Positions 1 to 57,614 of a stretch of 64,000 nt of DNA are shown here, piece after piece; the first letter of the stretch is position 1, and the number at the start of each line of letters is the position of its first letter. A program made the position numbers and the translations under genes. The DNA is from Escarpia spicata (taxonomy: Eukaryota; Annelida; Polychaeta; Sabellida; Siboglinidae), in NCBI GenBank assembly GCA_963995525.1, contig OZ023214.1, forward strand, positions 56,194,841 to 56,258,840, given 5' to 3'. Below the pieces are notes generated by a model that did no database searches, was not told the origin of the DNA, and saw only the letters and a list, made by a program, of their open reading frames with translations.

Positions 1-96
1 CTCTATGGTGAATGAGGTACTTACCTCAGGAGGTTACTCTATGGTGAATGAGGTACTTACCTCAGGAAGTGACTGTATGGTGAATGAGGTACTTAC

Positions 97-108
<12 letters not shown>
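1..108 (-). repeat. 36-bp minisatellite copying an MBTPS1 5' splice site (3 units, cut by window edge)
   Basis: Three units at 1-36, 37-72 and 73-108 differ at only a few bases. Each holds, on the minus strand, CACCTCCTGA(A/G) then GTAAGTACC, the end of the coding exon plus the donor. 36 bp is 12 codons, so choosing another donor keeps frame, apart from one unit with TAA. The array may go on past the left edge. Confidence 0.95.
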
Positions 109-45684
<45,576 letters not shown>

Positions 45685-46087
45685 CTGGAAATAAACATGC
45701 CTCAATTGACAACCTCTGTATAATAGCTGTGCACCCAACTACAATGAATGGACTGCTAGATTTGTGTCAAAAATATACATCCAACATGATCATGTTATAA
45801 TTAATTATTTATTTAATTAATGAAATGTAATAGTTTGATAACAAACTCTAGTACATGGACGTAAGAATTTGATTGTTATGTACATGATACATGCACATGC
45901 ATGTAGTATACCAAACTTGTGTGCAAGCATGCTGTATGCATTACTTTTCAAGGGTGCCAATTATGACATTTTATGATACATGTAGCATTCATCAGCTCTA
46001 TGAGACTACATCCTGTGCACTATCCATGAGATTTATTCCAAACTATGTCAGATACATCCCGTTGGAATGAAATATCCCCTAGCGTGG

Positions 46088-46196
46088 AATGGACCAACGG
46101 AATAACCTCACCACTGGAATACACCCAAGTTGTTTCTATTGTATGGACCAACGGAATAACCTCACCACTGGAATACACTCAAGTTGTTTCTATTGT
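46088..46196. repeat. 54-bp tandem duplication (2 copies)
   Basis: ATGGACCAACGGAATAACCT ... CCAAGTTGTTTCTATTGT is present twice, at 46,088 and 46,142, with one or two changes. Confidence 0.9.
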
Positions 46197-46469
46197 TTTC
46201 TTAACCAATCAATGCCCTACTTATTGATTAAAGCCATTTAAAGGTAAAGTAGAAGTGAGTGATAATTTGTTACTAGTTGGCACCTGGTCCGTGGGAGTGC
46301 TCAGGGCACTTTACACTTCCCTCCTGTCAGACCTGTTCATTCAAACACCAATTTGATTTCTTTATGAAGCAACGATGCATTCAGCCACACAGCTATTACT
46401 GCACAAAAACGATTCATTTAGGCGCACGATATATGAATGAAATTGTCCAAGCTTCAAAAGACCAGCAAG

Positions 46470-46560
46470 AGGATTCAAACTCCTCTCGAGAGAGAGAGAG
46501 AGAGAGGATTCAAACTCCTCTCGAGTGAGAGGCTCACTTTCTAATAATAATAATAATAAT
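46470..46560. repeat. GA tract with flanking duplication, then TAA tail
   Basis: AGGATTCAAACTCCTCTCGA occurs on both sides of a GA run (46,488-46,506). TAATAATAATAATAATAA at 46,544-46,561 is the 3' tail of the LINE to the right. Confidence 0.85.
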
Positions 46561-49330
46561 AACAGTGACTTCTTATGCGACAATATCCTCAAAAATCAAG
46601 CTCAGTGGCAGAACAAAACCAAAGGATTAAGTAATCTTGTTATCGTATACAATGCGTGAGTCGTCAACAGGTGGATGAAAGTGCTAGGAAGCTAAGGAAG
46701 ACAGGCAATATTAAAAAGAAAAGTTTTTAGACAATGGCGAAATGAAACTATATTTCCTTCTAATTTAATGCTGACAGGAAGTGAATTCCACAGAGTTGGT
46801 GCGGCAACTGAGAAGGCTCGAGTTCGAGAAGATTACAACTGGTCGACTGTAGCTGTCTGAGATTTCTTGCTGGAGTGAGCATCGAATGTAGATACGCAGG
46901 TTGTTTGGATGAAAGGGCTTGACAGGCAACTGTACAAATCTTGAAAATAATCCGATATCGCACAGGGAGCCAATGCAGTGATTTTAGAAGCGGAAATGAG
47001 CAAGAAAAATTAGAACACGTGACTACCTTTGCCAAACAATTTTGGAAACATTGAAGTTTTGTTATATCCTTGCTTGCAATATTATAAAGGAGGGAATTGC
47101 AGTAGTCGAATCTGCTGCTTACAAGAGCTGTTGCGATAGTTTTAGTGACCGAAAGTTATATATACTGGTGAATACGGCAAAGATCATGGATATGGTAAAA
47201 ACAGCAGCGACACGTTTTGGATATGTAGTGTTTAAAATTGAAGTTTTCATCAAACGTTACTCCATTTAACTTTAATTTGCTGTCAGTCATCCAATGGAAG
47301 GTACCTTGGAGACAATCGCTGAGCTGGTTTAGGGAGCGATTTGTATCTGGTGTAGCCAAGGAAATGTAGATCTGTGAGTTATCTGCATAAAGGTGATCAT
47401 CCACCCAAGTTATGACTTTGAATAACAGAGCTTAGTGGCATGGTGTAGAGCATGAAAAGCAAAGGCCCAAGAACAGAACCCTGGGGGCCCCACATGAAGT
47501 GGGTAGTACGGCTGAAAAGCAGTTACCTATCTTTATGGCTTGGTATCTGTCAGTTATGTATGAAGAAAACCAGCTCAAAGCTATGCCCGCTATGCCGTGC
47601 CACATTAATAAACCTTTAATAAGAATGTTGTGATCAATGCTATCAAACGAGGCAGACGGATCAAGCAGGGTAAGTGCAGTTACTTTGCCTTTATCAATGT
47701 TTAGGTTAATGTCATTGTGTACTTCTAAAAGAGCAGTTTCAGTGAAGTGAAATTGTTTGTATGCAGATTGCAACCCATTAGATAAGTCATTTGTGCTGTT
47801 GTGAGACCTTAGACGGTTTGCTACAACCTTTTCACGTATTTTGGAAATAAAGCTGAGATTGGAAATAGGTCTATAACTGTTTAGGTATAACCCGAGTTTA
47901 ACTAACCACATTTTTTGCAGTGTGGTCAGGAGTGGATCGAGATCACAGGATTTATTTGGGGAAGACATAATTATTTTCCTCACTTCGTCAATTGTGGCAG
48001 GTTCAAACGATGCAAGCGGAGAATTTACTTGTGGAGAGTCAGCGTTTACAATACTTGAAGTATGACCTGGAAAAGCAGACCGGATAAGACTGATTTTGTC
48101 CTTGAAGTGACCAGAGAACGAGTCACACAAAAACCTAATTGATGCATGATTTGGTAGGGATGGAGCAGGCCGTCTGTGCAAAATTTTATTTATGCAATTC
48201 CGTAGCTGATATGGACTATCAGAGTTATTGGACACCATATTTGTGTAATAATCCGATTTTGCTTTGGCCATTTGTCTGTTGCAGTAGTGACAATGTCTTG
48301 AATAACGTGACCTGTCCAAGGATGAGCGTGATTTTTGCCAAACACATTCCAAATAACGACGGCGCCTTTTAGATTTTATAATTTCTGGAGTCATCCATGG
48401 AGCTGGTGGTTTTTGTGACACAGATTTGGATTTAATTAGTGCACGTTTGTGAAACAATGCCTTAAGTACTTGACAGTACTGCTCATACAAGTCTGATATG
48501 TGTTCTATAGGATGTGTGATAAGGTCGGATTTAAGGATATCAGCCATTAAGGCTGTGATATTGATCCTGTGAATGGCTCTGTAAAACACATTGTGCTTGG
48601 ACATGGCTGCAGTTATAGAAACTTTAAGATCGGCAATGACAGTGAATGCAGTGGTCGGATAAGCCACCTGAAACTATGGGTGTATGGATATTTTTGCAAG
48701 TTGAACGAGTTACCATGAGGTCAAGCCAATGGCCATGTATATGTGTGGGAAAGGTGACATGTTGTTTCGTATCAAAAGACGCCAAAATATCATATATCCA
48801 AATGAAGATTAAAATCACCAACAATGTAACATTCTGAAGGCAGGGTTGCCAATTTTCCAACAGATCGTGGAATTCTTCAAAGAAATCAGCTGAGTGTCTC
48901 GGAGGGCGATAAAAGCAAACAAAATAACCAGAGAAAGAAAAATCTGAAATGTCAACACAGATTGACTCAAAACTGGAATACTCTGGGTTGGAATGCAAAT
49001 TAACTTTGAACTGTTTTGAGATGAGAAATCCAGCACCACCACTTCGTCCGACTGAACGTGGGGATGATGGAAGGTGAAACCGGAAGGAGCTATACATAAG
49101 AGGAAGATGGAGAAATGTTGGCAATGCATGCCGCTGTGTCATGTGGTCTGAGCCAGGTCTCAGTGACAGCAAGGATGTCAATTGTCTTGGAAATTAATAA
49201 ATCTGTAAGTAAGGCTGTTTTATCTCAAATAGATCGAATGTTAGTGGTGGCCACTCGAATCTTGTGCCTGACAGCATGTCCAAGATTTAGACTTAATCTC
49301 CTGCTAGTAGTAAGATAATTGCTAATTTAA
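46543..49330 (-). mobile_element. L2/Rex1-type LINE, nearly full, inactive
   Basis: Minus strand with a TAA tail at its left end. Endonuclease region (49,181-48,640): SGGAGFLISKQFKVNLHSNP, VCFYRPPRHSADFFEEFHDL and GHWLDLMVTRSTCKNIHTPI, with a frameshift where VGDFNLHLD is expected (near 48,810). RT region (48,667-47,432): PAPWMTPEIIKSKRRRRYLE, LYLNSYRPISNLSFISKIRE, AYKQFHFTETALLEVHNDIN and TALTLLDPSASFDSIDHNIL. Then LYADNSQIYISLATP (YADN instead of YADD, 47,400) and LLKSLHWLPVRYRIIFKICT (47,000). Internal stops throughout. Confidence 0.9.
47432..48667 (-). pseudogene. L2/Rex1-type LINE reverse transcriptase fragment (411 codons)
   Basis: Longest open stretch in the window. It begins after the endonuclease with a basic linker (SKRRRRYLECVWQKSRSSLD), continues with RT fingers and palm (YRPISNLSFISKIREKVVAN; LLDPSASFDSIDHNIL), and ends before the YADD box in a frameshift after [10 protein letters not shown], where [13 protein letters not shown] is usual. 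The catalytic box itself is changed to YADN in another frame. Confidence 0.88.
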
Positions 49331-49744
49331 TGTCGGCTTAGAGCGGGCAATAACTTTCGATTACAACAAATATTAAGACACGGCAAACTGCGTAGATATG
49401 ACAAGAAATCTTGTGTTCTCATGTACTGAGAAACTATTGAAATGACAGTCGACTGTTGGGAACTAAGTAGCTTGCACAGAGTAAAATCATGACCTCTCGA
49501 AGCAGCAGAACAGGATAATTAAAAATAAAACACACAATAAAAATAGTGGTGACATTGTCTTGGTGACAGTGTACTGTCGTCCTCAAAATGATGAAATATA
49601 AAATAATGTCTCATAAAATAGTAAATGACTGAAAATAGTAAAATGTTGTAAAAGTAAAACAGTGTAATTGTTCTAAAAATAATGTAAATTTCTAGGTTAT
49701 AAAAAGTTTTATGGCGGCAGATCGTAGTAGAGGTAGGGTAGTAG

Positions 49745-52692
49745 GGGTAGGGTAGTATGTTGTTTAATTGTGGTCAAACAGGTCTATGTGATACACCAAG
49801 TGCTGTAGTGTAGTGTGTTGTTTAACACAGGTCTATGTGATGCCAAGTGCTGTAGTGTAGTGTGTTGTTTAATTGTGGTGTGTTGTTTAACACAGGTCTA
49901 TGTGATGCGCCAAGTGCTGTAGTGTAGTGTGTAGTTTAACACAGGTCTATGTGATGCGCCAAGTGCTGTAGTGTACAGGTAGTGTGTTGTTTAATACAGG
50001 TATATGTGATGCGCCAAGTGCTTTAGTGTAGTGTGTTGTTTAATTGTGGTGTGTTGTTTAACACAGGTCTATGTGATGCGCCAAGTGCTGTAGTGTAGTG
50101 TGTTGTTTAATTGTGGTGTGTTGTTTAACACAGGTCTATGTGATGTGCCAAGTGATGTAGTGAAGTGTGTTGTTTAATTGTGGTGTGTTGTTTAACACAG
50201 GTCTATGTGATGTGCCAAGTGCTGTAGTGTACAGGTAGTGTGTTGTTTAATACAGGTCTATGTGATGTGCCAAGTGCTGTAGTGTAGTGTGTTGTTTAAC
50301 ACAGGTCTATGTGATGTGCCAAGTGCTGTAGTGTAGTGTGTTGTTTAACACAGGTCTATGTGATGCCAAGTGCTGTAGTGTAGTGTGTTGTTTAACACAG
50401 GTCTATGTGATGCGCCAAGTGATGTAGTGTAGTGTGTTGTTTAATTGTGGTATGTTGTTTAACACAGGTCTATGTGATGCGCCAAGTGCTGTAGTGTAGT
50501 GTGTTGTTTAACACAGGTCTATGTGATGCCAAGTGCTATAGTGTAGTGTGTTGTTTAACACAGATCTATGTGATGCGCTAAGTGCTGTAGTGTAGTGTGT
50601 TGTTTAATTGTGGTGTGATGTTTAACACAGGTCTATGTGATACGCCAAGTGCTGTAGTGTAGTGTGTTGTTTAATACAGGTGTATGTGATGCCAAGTACT
50701 GTAGTGTAGTGTGTTGTTTAACACAGGTCACAGGCTATATGATGTGCCAAGTGCTGTAGTGTAGTGTGTTATTTAATTGTGGTGTGTTGTTTAACACAGG
50801 TCTATGTGATGCGCCAAGTGCTGTAGTGTAGTGTGTTGTTTAACACAGGTCTATGTGATGTGCCAAGTGCTGTAGTGTACAGGTAGTGTGTTGTTTAATA
50901 CAGGTATATGTGATGTGCCAAGTGCTGTGTTGTTTAACACAGGTCTATGTGATGCCAAGTGCTGTAGCGTAGTGTGTTGTTTAACACAGGTCTATGTGAT
51001 GCGCCAAGTGCTGTAGTGTAGTGTGTTGTTTAATTGTGGTGTGTTGTTTAACACAGGTCTATGTGATGTGCCAAGTGCTGTAGTATAGTGTGTTGTTTAA
51101 CTGTGGTGTGTTGTTTAACACAGGTCTATGTGATGTGCCAAGTGCTGTAGTGTAGTGTGTTGCTTAACACAGGTCTATGTGATGTGCCAAGTGCTGTAGT
51201 GTGTTGTCTAACACAGGTCTATGTGATGCCAAGTACTGTAATGTAGTGTGTTGTTTAACACAGGTCTATGTAATGCGCAAAGTGCTGTAGTGTAGTATGT
51301 TGTTTAATTGTGGTGTGTTGTTTAATACAGATCTATGTGATGCACCGAGTGCTGTAGTGTAGTGTGTTGTTTAGCACAGGTCTATATGATGCGTCAAGTG
51401 CTGTAGTGTAGTGTGTTGTTTAACACAGGTCTATGTGATGCGCCAAGTGCTGTAGTGTAGTGTGTTGTTTAACACAGGTCTATGTGATGTGCCAAGTGCT
51501 GTAGTGTAGTGTGTTGTTTAATTGTGGTGTGTTGTTTAACACAGGTCTATGTGATATGCCAAGTGCTGTAGTGTAGTGTTGTTTAATTGTGGTGTGTTGT
51601 TTAACACAGGTCTATGTGATGTGCCAAGAGCTGTAGTGTAGTGTGTTGTTTAATACAGGTTTATGTGATGCCAAGTACTGTAGTGTAGTGTGTTGTTTAA
51701 CACAGGTCACAGGCTATATGATGCGCCAAGTGCTGTAGTGTAGTGTGTTGTTTAATTGTGGTGTGTTGTTTAACACAGGTCTATGTGATGCCAAGTGCTG
51801 TAGTGTAGTGTGTTGTTTAACACAGGTCTATGTGATGCGCCAAGTGCTGTAGTGTAGTGTGTTGTTTAGTTGTGGTGTGTTGTTTAACACAGGTCTATGT
51901 GATGCGCCAAGTGCTGTAGTGTAGTGTTCTGTTTAACAGGTCTATGTGATGCGCCAAGTGCTGTAGTGTACAGGTAGTGTGTTGTTTAATACAGATCTAT
52001 GTGATGTGCCAAGTGCTGTAGTGTAGTGTGTTGTTTAACACATGTCTATGTGATGCGCCAAGTGCTATAGTGTAGTGTGTTGTTTAACACAGGTCTATGT
52101 GATGCGCCAAGTGCTGTAGTGTAGTGTGTTGTTTAATTGTGGTGTGTTGTTTAACACAGGTCTATGTGATTCGCCAAGTGCTGTAGTGTAGTGTGTTGTT
52201 TAATTGTGGTGTGTTGTTTAACACAGGTCTATGTGATGTGCCAAGTGCTGTAGTGTAGTGTGTTGTTTAACACAGGTCTATGTGATGCCAAGTGCTGTAG
52301 TGTAGTGTGTTGTTTAACACAGGTCTATGTGATGTGCCAAGTGCTGTAGTGTACAGGTAGTGTGTTGTTTAATACAGATCTATGTGATGTGCCAAGTGCT
52401 GTAGTGTAGTGTGTTGTTTAACACAGGTCTATGTGATGCCAAGTGCTATAGTGTAGTGTGTTGTTTAACACAGGTCTATATGATGCGCCAAGTGTTGTAG
52501 TGTAGTGTGTTGTTTAATTGTGGTGTGTTGTTTAACACAGGTCTATGTGATGTGCCAAGTGCTGTAGTGTAGTGTGTTGTTTAATTGTGGTGTGTTGTTT
52601 AACACAGGTCTATGTGATGTGCCAAGTGCTGTAGTGTAGTGTGTTGTTTAACACAGGTCTATGTGATGCGCCAAGTGCTGTAGTGTAGTGTG
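49745..52692. repeat. 3-kb minisatellite, 47/49-bp unit with an 18-bp optional block
   Basis: Core unit AACACAGGTCTATGTGATGC then GCCAAGTGCTGTAGTGTAGT and GTGTTGTTT. Forms: 49 bp (GATGCGCC or GATGTGCC), 47 bp (GATGCC), and longer forms with an AATTGTGGTGTGTTGTTT block of 18 bp or a CACAGGCTATAT insertion. Roughly 55-60 units (not counted exactly). The same groups of variants recur in order several times, so larger blocks were also duplicated. Confidence 0.95.
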
Positions 52693-52699
52693 TATTATC

Positions 52700-52920
52700 T
52701 ACTTTTTGCTTCATACTCTCGCTTTCAGCTACAGCTGCCAGAGAGCTCCTTCAAGTGAAAAGGGAGCCACGTGCGTAAGTCTCCCCTGCTGGTACATAGC
52801 CTCTCCATAGACCAGATTTGTGGTAAATTAAGGATACTGGACATATTGAGGCCCAAGGCTAATGTGCTAGGAATCTCGGAGCAGGTTGGAACCTTAAGGC
52901 CAGACACGGCAGGTAGATAG
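52700..52920 (+). pseudogene. Possible LINE endonuclease fragment
   Basis: The plus frame reads HSLSIDQICGKLRILDILRP then KANVLGISEQVGTLRP, like the N-terminal part of LINE endonucleases (LNIRSLRNK...DVLGISETWL). Short, no catalytic Glu context confirmed. The minus strand is also open but without motif. Confidence 0.35.
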
Positions 52921-52929
52921 GATTATTTT

Positions 52930-54300
52930 TTAATTTGTGCAAACAATTCAAATTTTTTCTGCCCAAAACATGAAATGGGTCCTACTGAGTAAAATATATG
53001 TTGAACTTTTTTCAGCCAGACCCCCCATTTCTATGGTAACAAACTAAATGGCCGCCATTTTCAGCAAATATTGGCAAATTTGGAAAAGCTGCCATTTTTT
53101 ATTGAATCCATATATAGTTATAATTCTTGCAAATCCACGTTCTCTATAGATTCTATTGTGAAATGATCAGAGCATTTTTTGAAATGTTGTGTATTTATTT
53201 GTTAAATAATTTTTTGGTAAAATATGACAAAAAATCTTGTTTTTTGGCAACAAATATGGCTATATCTTTCAAATTATTGGTGATTTAAAAAAGTGTCTGA
53301 TCATTGCACACTGAAAACATTATTTCTATAGCATAATTATTCCAAGAGATATCCCGTTTCCAAATGCAGAAATTTGAAGAAAAATGTCTGAGAAAATGGC
53401 TGTCAATACTAATGGGTCAAACAATACCCATTAGTATTTGTGAATCTAGTTTTGAAAAGTTAATATATAAGTAATTATTCAAATGCAACAAAATAGCCTC
53501 AATTACCCAGGCTTTGTTCGGTGGCACTATCTTTTGCTGTTTGGTGGCGCCACTATTTGGTGTTTTTTATTTTTCAATTGCAATCATGATACATATATTT
53601 TCCCTTTGAATTAGAAACAAGCAATCAGTTTATTTGTACATTTGTTTAATATATATATATATATATTGTAATTTGTCTTTTTAATGTAATAAATTATTTG
53701 TTGTGATGACAGGAACAGCTAAGCTTATCTAATGTGTACAATAAGATCCCAATATGTATTTTATAATATTTTCCTAACAGTCACGTAAACTGCTATTTGT
53801 AAACAGCATTAGGGTGTAGTACAATTATTAATTTAATCTTTATATTTTATTACTAAGTATTTTATTACAATTGCCTAGACGTTGTTATAACAACATTTAC
53901 TACAGTAATTAATTAGAATTAAACAATTACAAATATAATTTGTTTATTGAAATAAGTGATAACTGCATAATAATCGTTTTTGCATGAATAATGATCAGTC
54001 AGTATGACGTCAATGTCGATGGTCAAGTTGAAAAATGAATAGATGTACCGTATCATTCCCCATAGATGCCCGGTGCCCTTGCAGCTAGACACACATGCAT
54101 TATGAATGACCTAACAAGTTTCTGCAAGATGGTGGCGGCAACAGTATTGCCAAAATTTGCTATCTATGACATTAACAAGCATTCATTCATGAAATATCTA
54201 TATTTTCAAGCATGTTTCCCTAATGAAAAAAGGGTGTGTGCTTCTATTGGATAATATGCTTCTATCAGGAATTATACCCTATATGAATTAGAATGACAAC
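52930..54300. other. AT-rich sequence with no recognised gene
   Basis: Contains AAATGGCCGCCATTTT at 53,047-53,062 (a short palindrome), (TA)n at 53,649-53,666, and otherwise nothing firm. Confidence 0.4.
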
Positions 54301-54499
54301 GTAAGTATCGAGTATCGAACATAATTCTGGTATCGATTGATATTGAAGAAATCAGATATCGAACCAGCACTAAAACAAACGCATTTATATCTAGCTTCAG
54401 AACAGTTTGTTTCCAGGCTGTTCTTTGCTGATTTATTTGTGCTATCTATGCCTCCAATTTCAGGCTTCTTTGTGAATCCCCAATGCGCATCTAGTTTAA

Positions 54500-54935
54500 A
54501 TAAATGCAATCTGTCCCACTATCAACAGATCGCAGCAGGTTCTCTGAAAAAAACTGCTGCCACCTTTCCATTTAGATGGAGGCCATCCCTCATGTGCATA
54601 TCTTCCTTCCCAACAAAGTATCCCCATAAATCTATGAATCCCACCCCCTCTTCTTCACACATCTGCTCAACTAGTGTGTTGATTGCCATTATCTTGCAGT
54701 TTCTATATGTTTGCCCTCTTCCTCCCAATAATGGCGAAACAATCTGTTCTACCCTTGTCTGCTTTAACTTCCTGACTAACTGTCTGTATTCCTAGACTTT
54801 TCCAGTTGTCCCCTCCCTCTCTGCATTATTTGTCCCTACATGTACTAGAATGGTCCCTACCTTCCCAGGACCCATCACTTTCTCTACCCTTTCTGTTATA
54901 TGCTCTACCTTGGGCCCTGGTTTAGCAAACTACTA
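54500..54935 (-). pseudogene. CR1-type LINE ORF1 fragment with SGNH/GDSL esterase domain
   Basis: Minus strand reads PKVEHITERVEKVMGPGKV then GTILVHVGTNNAEREGTTGK, a stop, YRQLVRKLKQTRVEQIV, YRNCKIMAINTLVEQMCEEE and GVGFIDLWGYFVGKEDMHMR then DGLHLNGKVAAVF. HVGTN and DGLHLN are the Asn and His blocks of the SGNH hydrolase fold found in ORF1 of some CR1 elements. No RT part nearby. Frame broken at about 54,790. Confidence 0.85.
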
Positions 54936-54939
54936 TAGC

Positions 54940-56150
54940 TAGGTCTTCTTCTTCAATAAGAACCTGTAGCGTTAATTTGCCAAAATTACTTTATATCTAA
55001 ACTTAGTTACACAGATAGGTGTATGCTGAATATTAAAACAAATCCATCATGTATATGGGCAATTATCTACTTGTATGTTTTTCAAGTAGAAACTGCATGA
55101 CAAACTGTCATGTTTAATTAACCCTAGAAATGACCACTCAAAATCCTTTGTAGCATACTGTTCCTATAAAAATCATAACTTTGCTAATATTTGTCATAAA
55201 AATATGAATAAGGTATTATTTTATTGCTAAAGCAATGCTTTATTATAATAACATTATAATAACTATATCACATAATAAAATCATGGGGATATTACTATCT
55301 AAACTTCATCTAGGCTTGGGCAAGGAAGTTATTATAAATGCCATTTTTGACTACTATATGCTTCTTTTGAATTAATCATTCCTAATATAAGTTTTGAAGA
55401 TAAGCTAACCATCTTTTCTCAGAGTTTCCCTCAGATACTAAACAATACTCCAGACCAAAAAGAATTGATTTTTTATGTTGTTTAGACATATTTAAATGTG
55501 TAAAGACAATTAAAACATGTCAAAAATCACCTAAAAATTGCATTTTATTTCATTTTGAGAAACTCCCCAAAAGATAAATTTGTATGGTTGTAAGTACAAA
55601 CATGTTATTGACATTCATACGTTTTTTTTTTTAAACAATACATATTAAGTTTGATACAGCTTCATAAACATTTTGCTACAATGTTGAAAGACAACAAAAA
55701 TCCGTACTGCATTTCTATTACTGAGATTTCTCTCAAGGTTTTCCCGCCAAGTTGTCTTATGATATTGTGTTACGAAGGGCCATGTGTTGAACTTGTTGTG
55801 GTAGACAAGATTGATTGACACCTGCTGGGGTCAGTAACGTGTCATTGCAAATGGCGGCTGAGGTTGGGCATTATCGGAGAATAAACAAAACTACCGCCAG
55901 TATTTGGTGATTTGACATCGTGATGCATTTAGGTAATTATAATACAACAGCATAGTGGCATGAGAATAATCAGACTATATGATTTGCATTCATGGTGAAT
56001 GAATTTATGTTTGAACTGGGCTGACGCACACGTGATCGTCACTATGGAAACATCGTCAGTTTCCAAGAATCTGAAAAGGGACTTCCACAGACACACTAAA
56101 AATAGTAGTTTTTAAAGGACTGCCTGGTGACATATGGTGATAGTGCCTTG
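54940..56150. other. AT-rich sequence with no recognised feature
   Basis: No coding match, array or transposon ends seen. Confidence 0.4.
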
Positions 56151-56160
56151 GTTTTTTTAT

Positions 56161-56200
56161 AATAGTAGGTGTCAGTATGAACATACTGACACCTACTATT
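56161..56200. repeat. Perfect 19-bp inverted repeat with 2-bp centre
   Basis: AATAGTAGGTGTCAGTATG, then AA, then its exact reverse complement. It would form a tight cruciform or hairpin. No transposon or coding context is visible. Confidence 0.95.
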
Positions 56201-56209
56201 GTAAAGAAA

Positions 56210-56925
56210 TCAACTGACACGATACCCGGTGCAGCTACCTTAACACAACTTTTTAACTTATAGCTATAATCATAATAATATAACATAATATTACCTGTGT
56301 CCAAGGACAACAACATATTACAAGTACACAAATTATTAAAGGGATGTGAATGATACTTCTAGAGATATTTTATCTTGAATATGTGGAAATATGTTATTTT
56401 GGCAAATTGGCACTTGGCAAGAGACAAGCACAAAATTGAGACAAAAAATCACTAAAAACAATACAAAATATGAACTTGTGGAAGATAAATTTAGCATGTG
56501 GATATTAAAAAAGTTTCATTCATCTATGTCATTTCGTTTGGATTTTATTTGACTTTTTGCTTATTTTCCCCAATTACCTTGACTCGGTTACAAATGTCAA
56601 AACTTAAACAAGTTAAACAAACTATTAATAAATACAAATCAAATACTGTTTAAACCCACATATATCATGATAAGAAATGGTTGATTCATAAAATAAGTGA
56701 CTTAATTATGTATTGGGGTAGATTCCCCCTACATATATATATGTCTATCTCCTGCATATGTTTCAAGTCTTGGAGTAAATGCAACATGTAGCTGTATATC
56801 ATGTCTTGTGGGATATGCCCCCTGGACCTGTACAGGCTGTATCAGTGTATAAATCATGTCTTGGGGAGATGCCCCCTGCAGCAGTCCGTCACTGTCAAGT
56901 TTTCAGTTATGCCATTATAAAACTA
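56210..56925. other. AT-rich sequence with one short duplicated block
   Basis: TCATGTCTTG(T/G)GG(G)A.ATGCCCCCTG occurs at 56,800-56,822 and 56,847-56,870; otherwise nothing. Confidence 0.4.
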
Positions 56926-56931
56926 TCTCAT

Positions 56932-57350
56932 AATAATAATAATGAACTTCTATAGCGCCTATTTCCATCTAGACATGCGAATATGGATTGACTTGCTAAA
57001 TTAAAATGGATTAAAATTGCTGGTTACTATCAACCATGTAACATAGAATAAGGTGGAGTGCATTGGCGCAGTTTAAAATGCTGTGCTGCCGTTTCGAACA
57101 TTGGCCAAATCCATTCACTCCACATTGCTCCACTCCACACTGCTTATGAATGAGTACCTGGCTATAGACAGTGGTGGATATTTGTGTACGAATAGTCTGA
57201 GCATTAATTGTAGCTTGGTTGAATGCTTCCCAAAGTAGTTGAGATTGTGTTCGATTAAACAGGTCTGCCAGGGAGAAAACTTTAATGCACTTTGACCAGT
57301 TCTAAGGACTGGATACTGCACTATATAAGAATTTACCTTTTCTTTTTACT
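56932..57350 (-). repeat. LINE 3' ends (TAA-tailed fragment and GTGCAGTATCC-type repeat)
   Basis: 56,932-56,965 is ATAATAATAATAATGAACTT then CTATAGCGCC, the same kind of tail as at 14,836 and 46,543. 57,170-57,350 is an inverted copy of the repeat at 45,390 (TGCAGTATCCAGTCCTTAG on the minus strand). Both are probably 3' remnants of L2/CR1-type LINEs. Confidence 0.55.
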
Positions 57351-57614
57351 TTTTTACATTAGGTACATATAAATTATTGGCATAATTTCAGAGTCCAACT
57401 GTACTGTATGCGAAAAATAGTATATCAAATAAATAGTAAAACATTTTTGTGTTTCCGATAAGAGAGGGATTGATCTGTAACAGTTTAGTGATCATGACTG
57501 TACACAGTCCTGAGATTATACCAAAAATGTTCTTTTTGTTCTCTGGACAGCCTTCACAGACATGTTCCAGAGCCGCAACGAGATGTCCACTTTCGAAACA
57601 CAGCTTTCGCCGAG

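Noticed and set aside
56161..56200. microRNA hairpin
   Set aside because: The loop is two bases and the stem 19 bp; precursors need a longer stem and loop.
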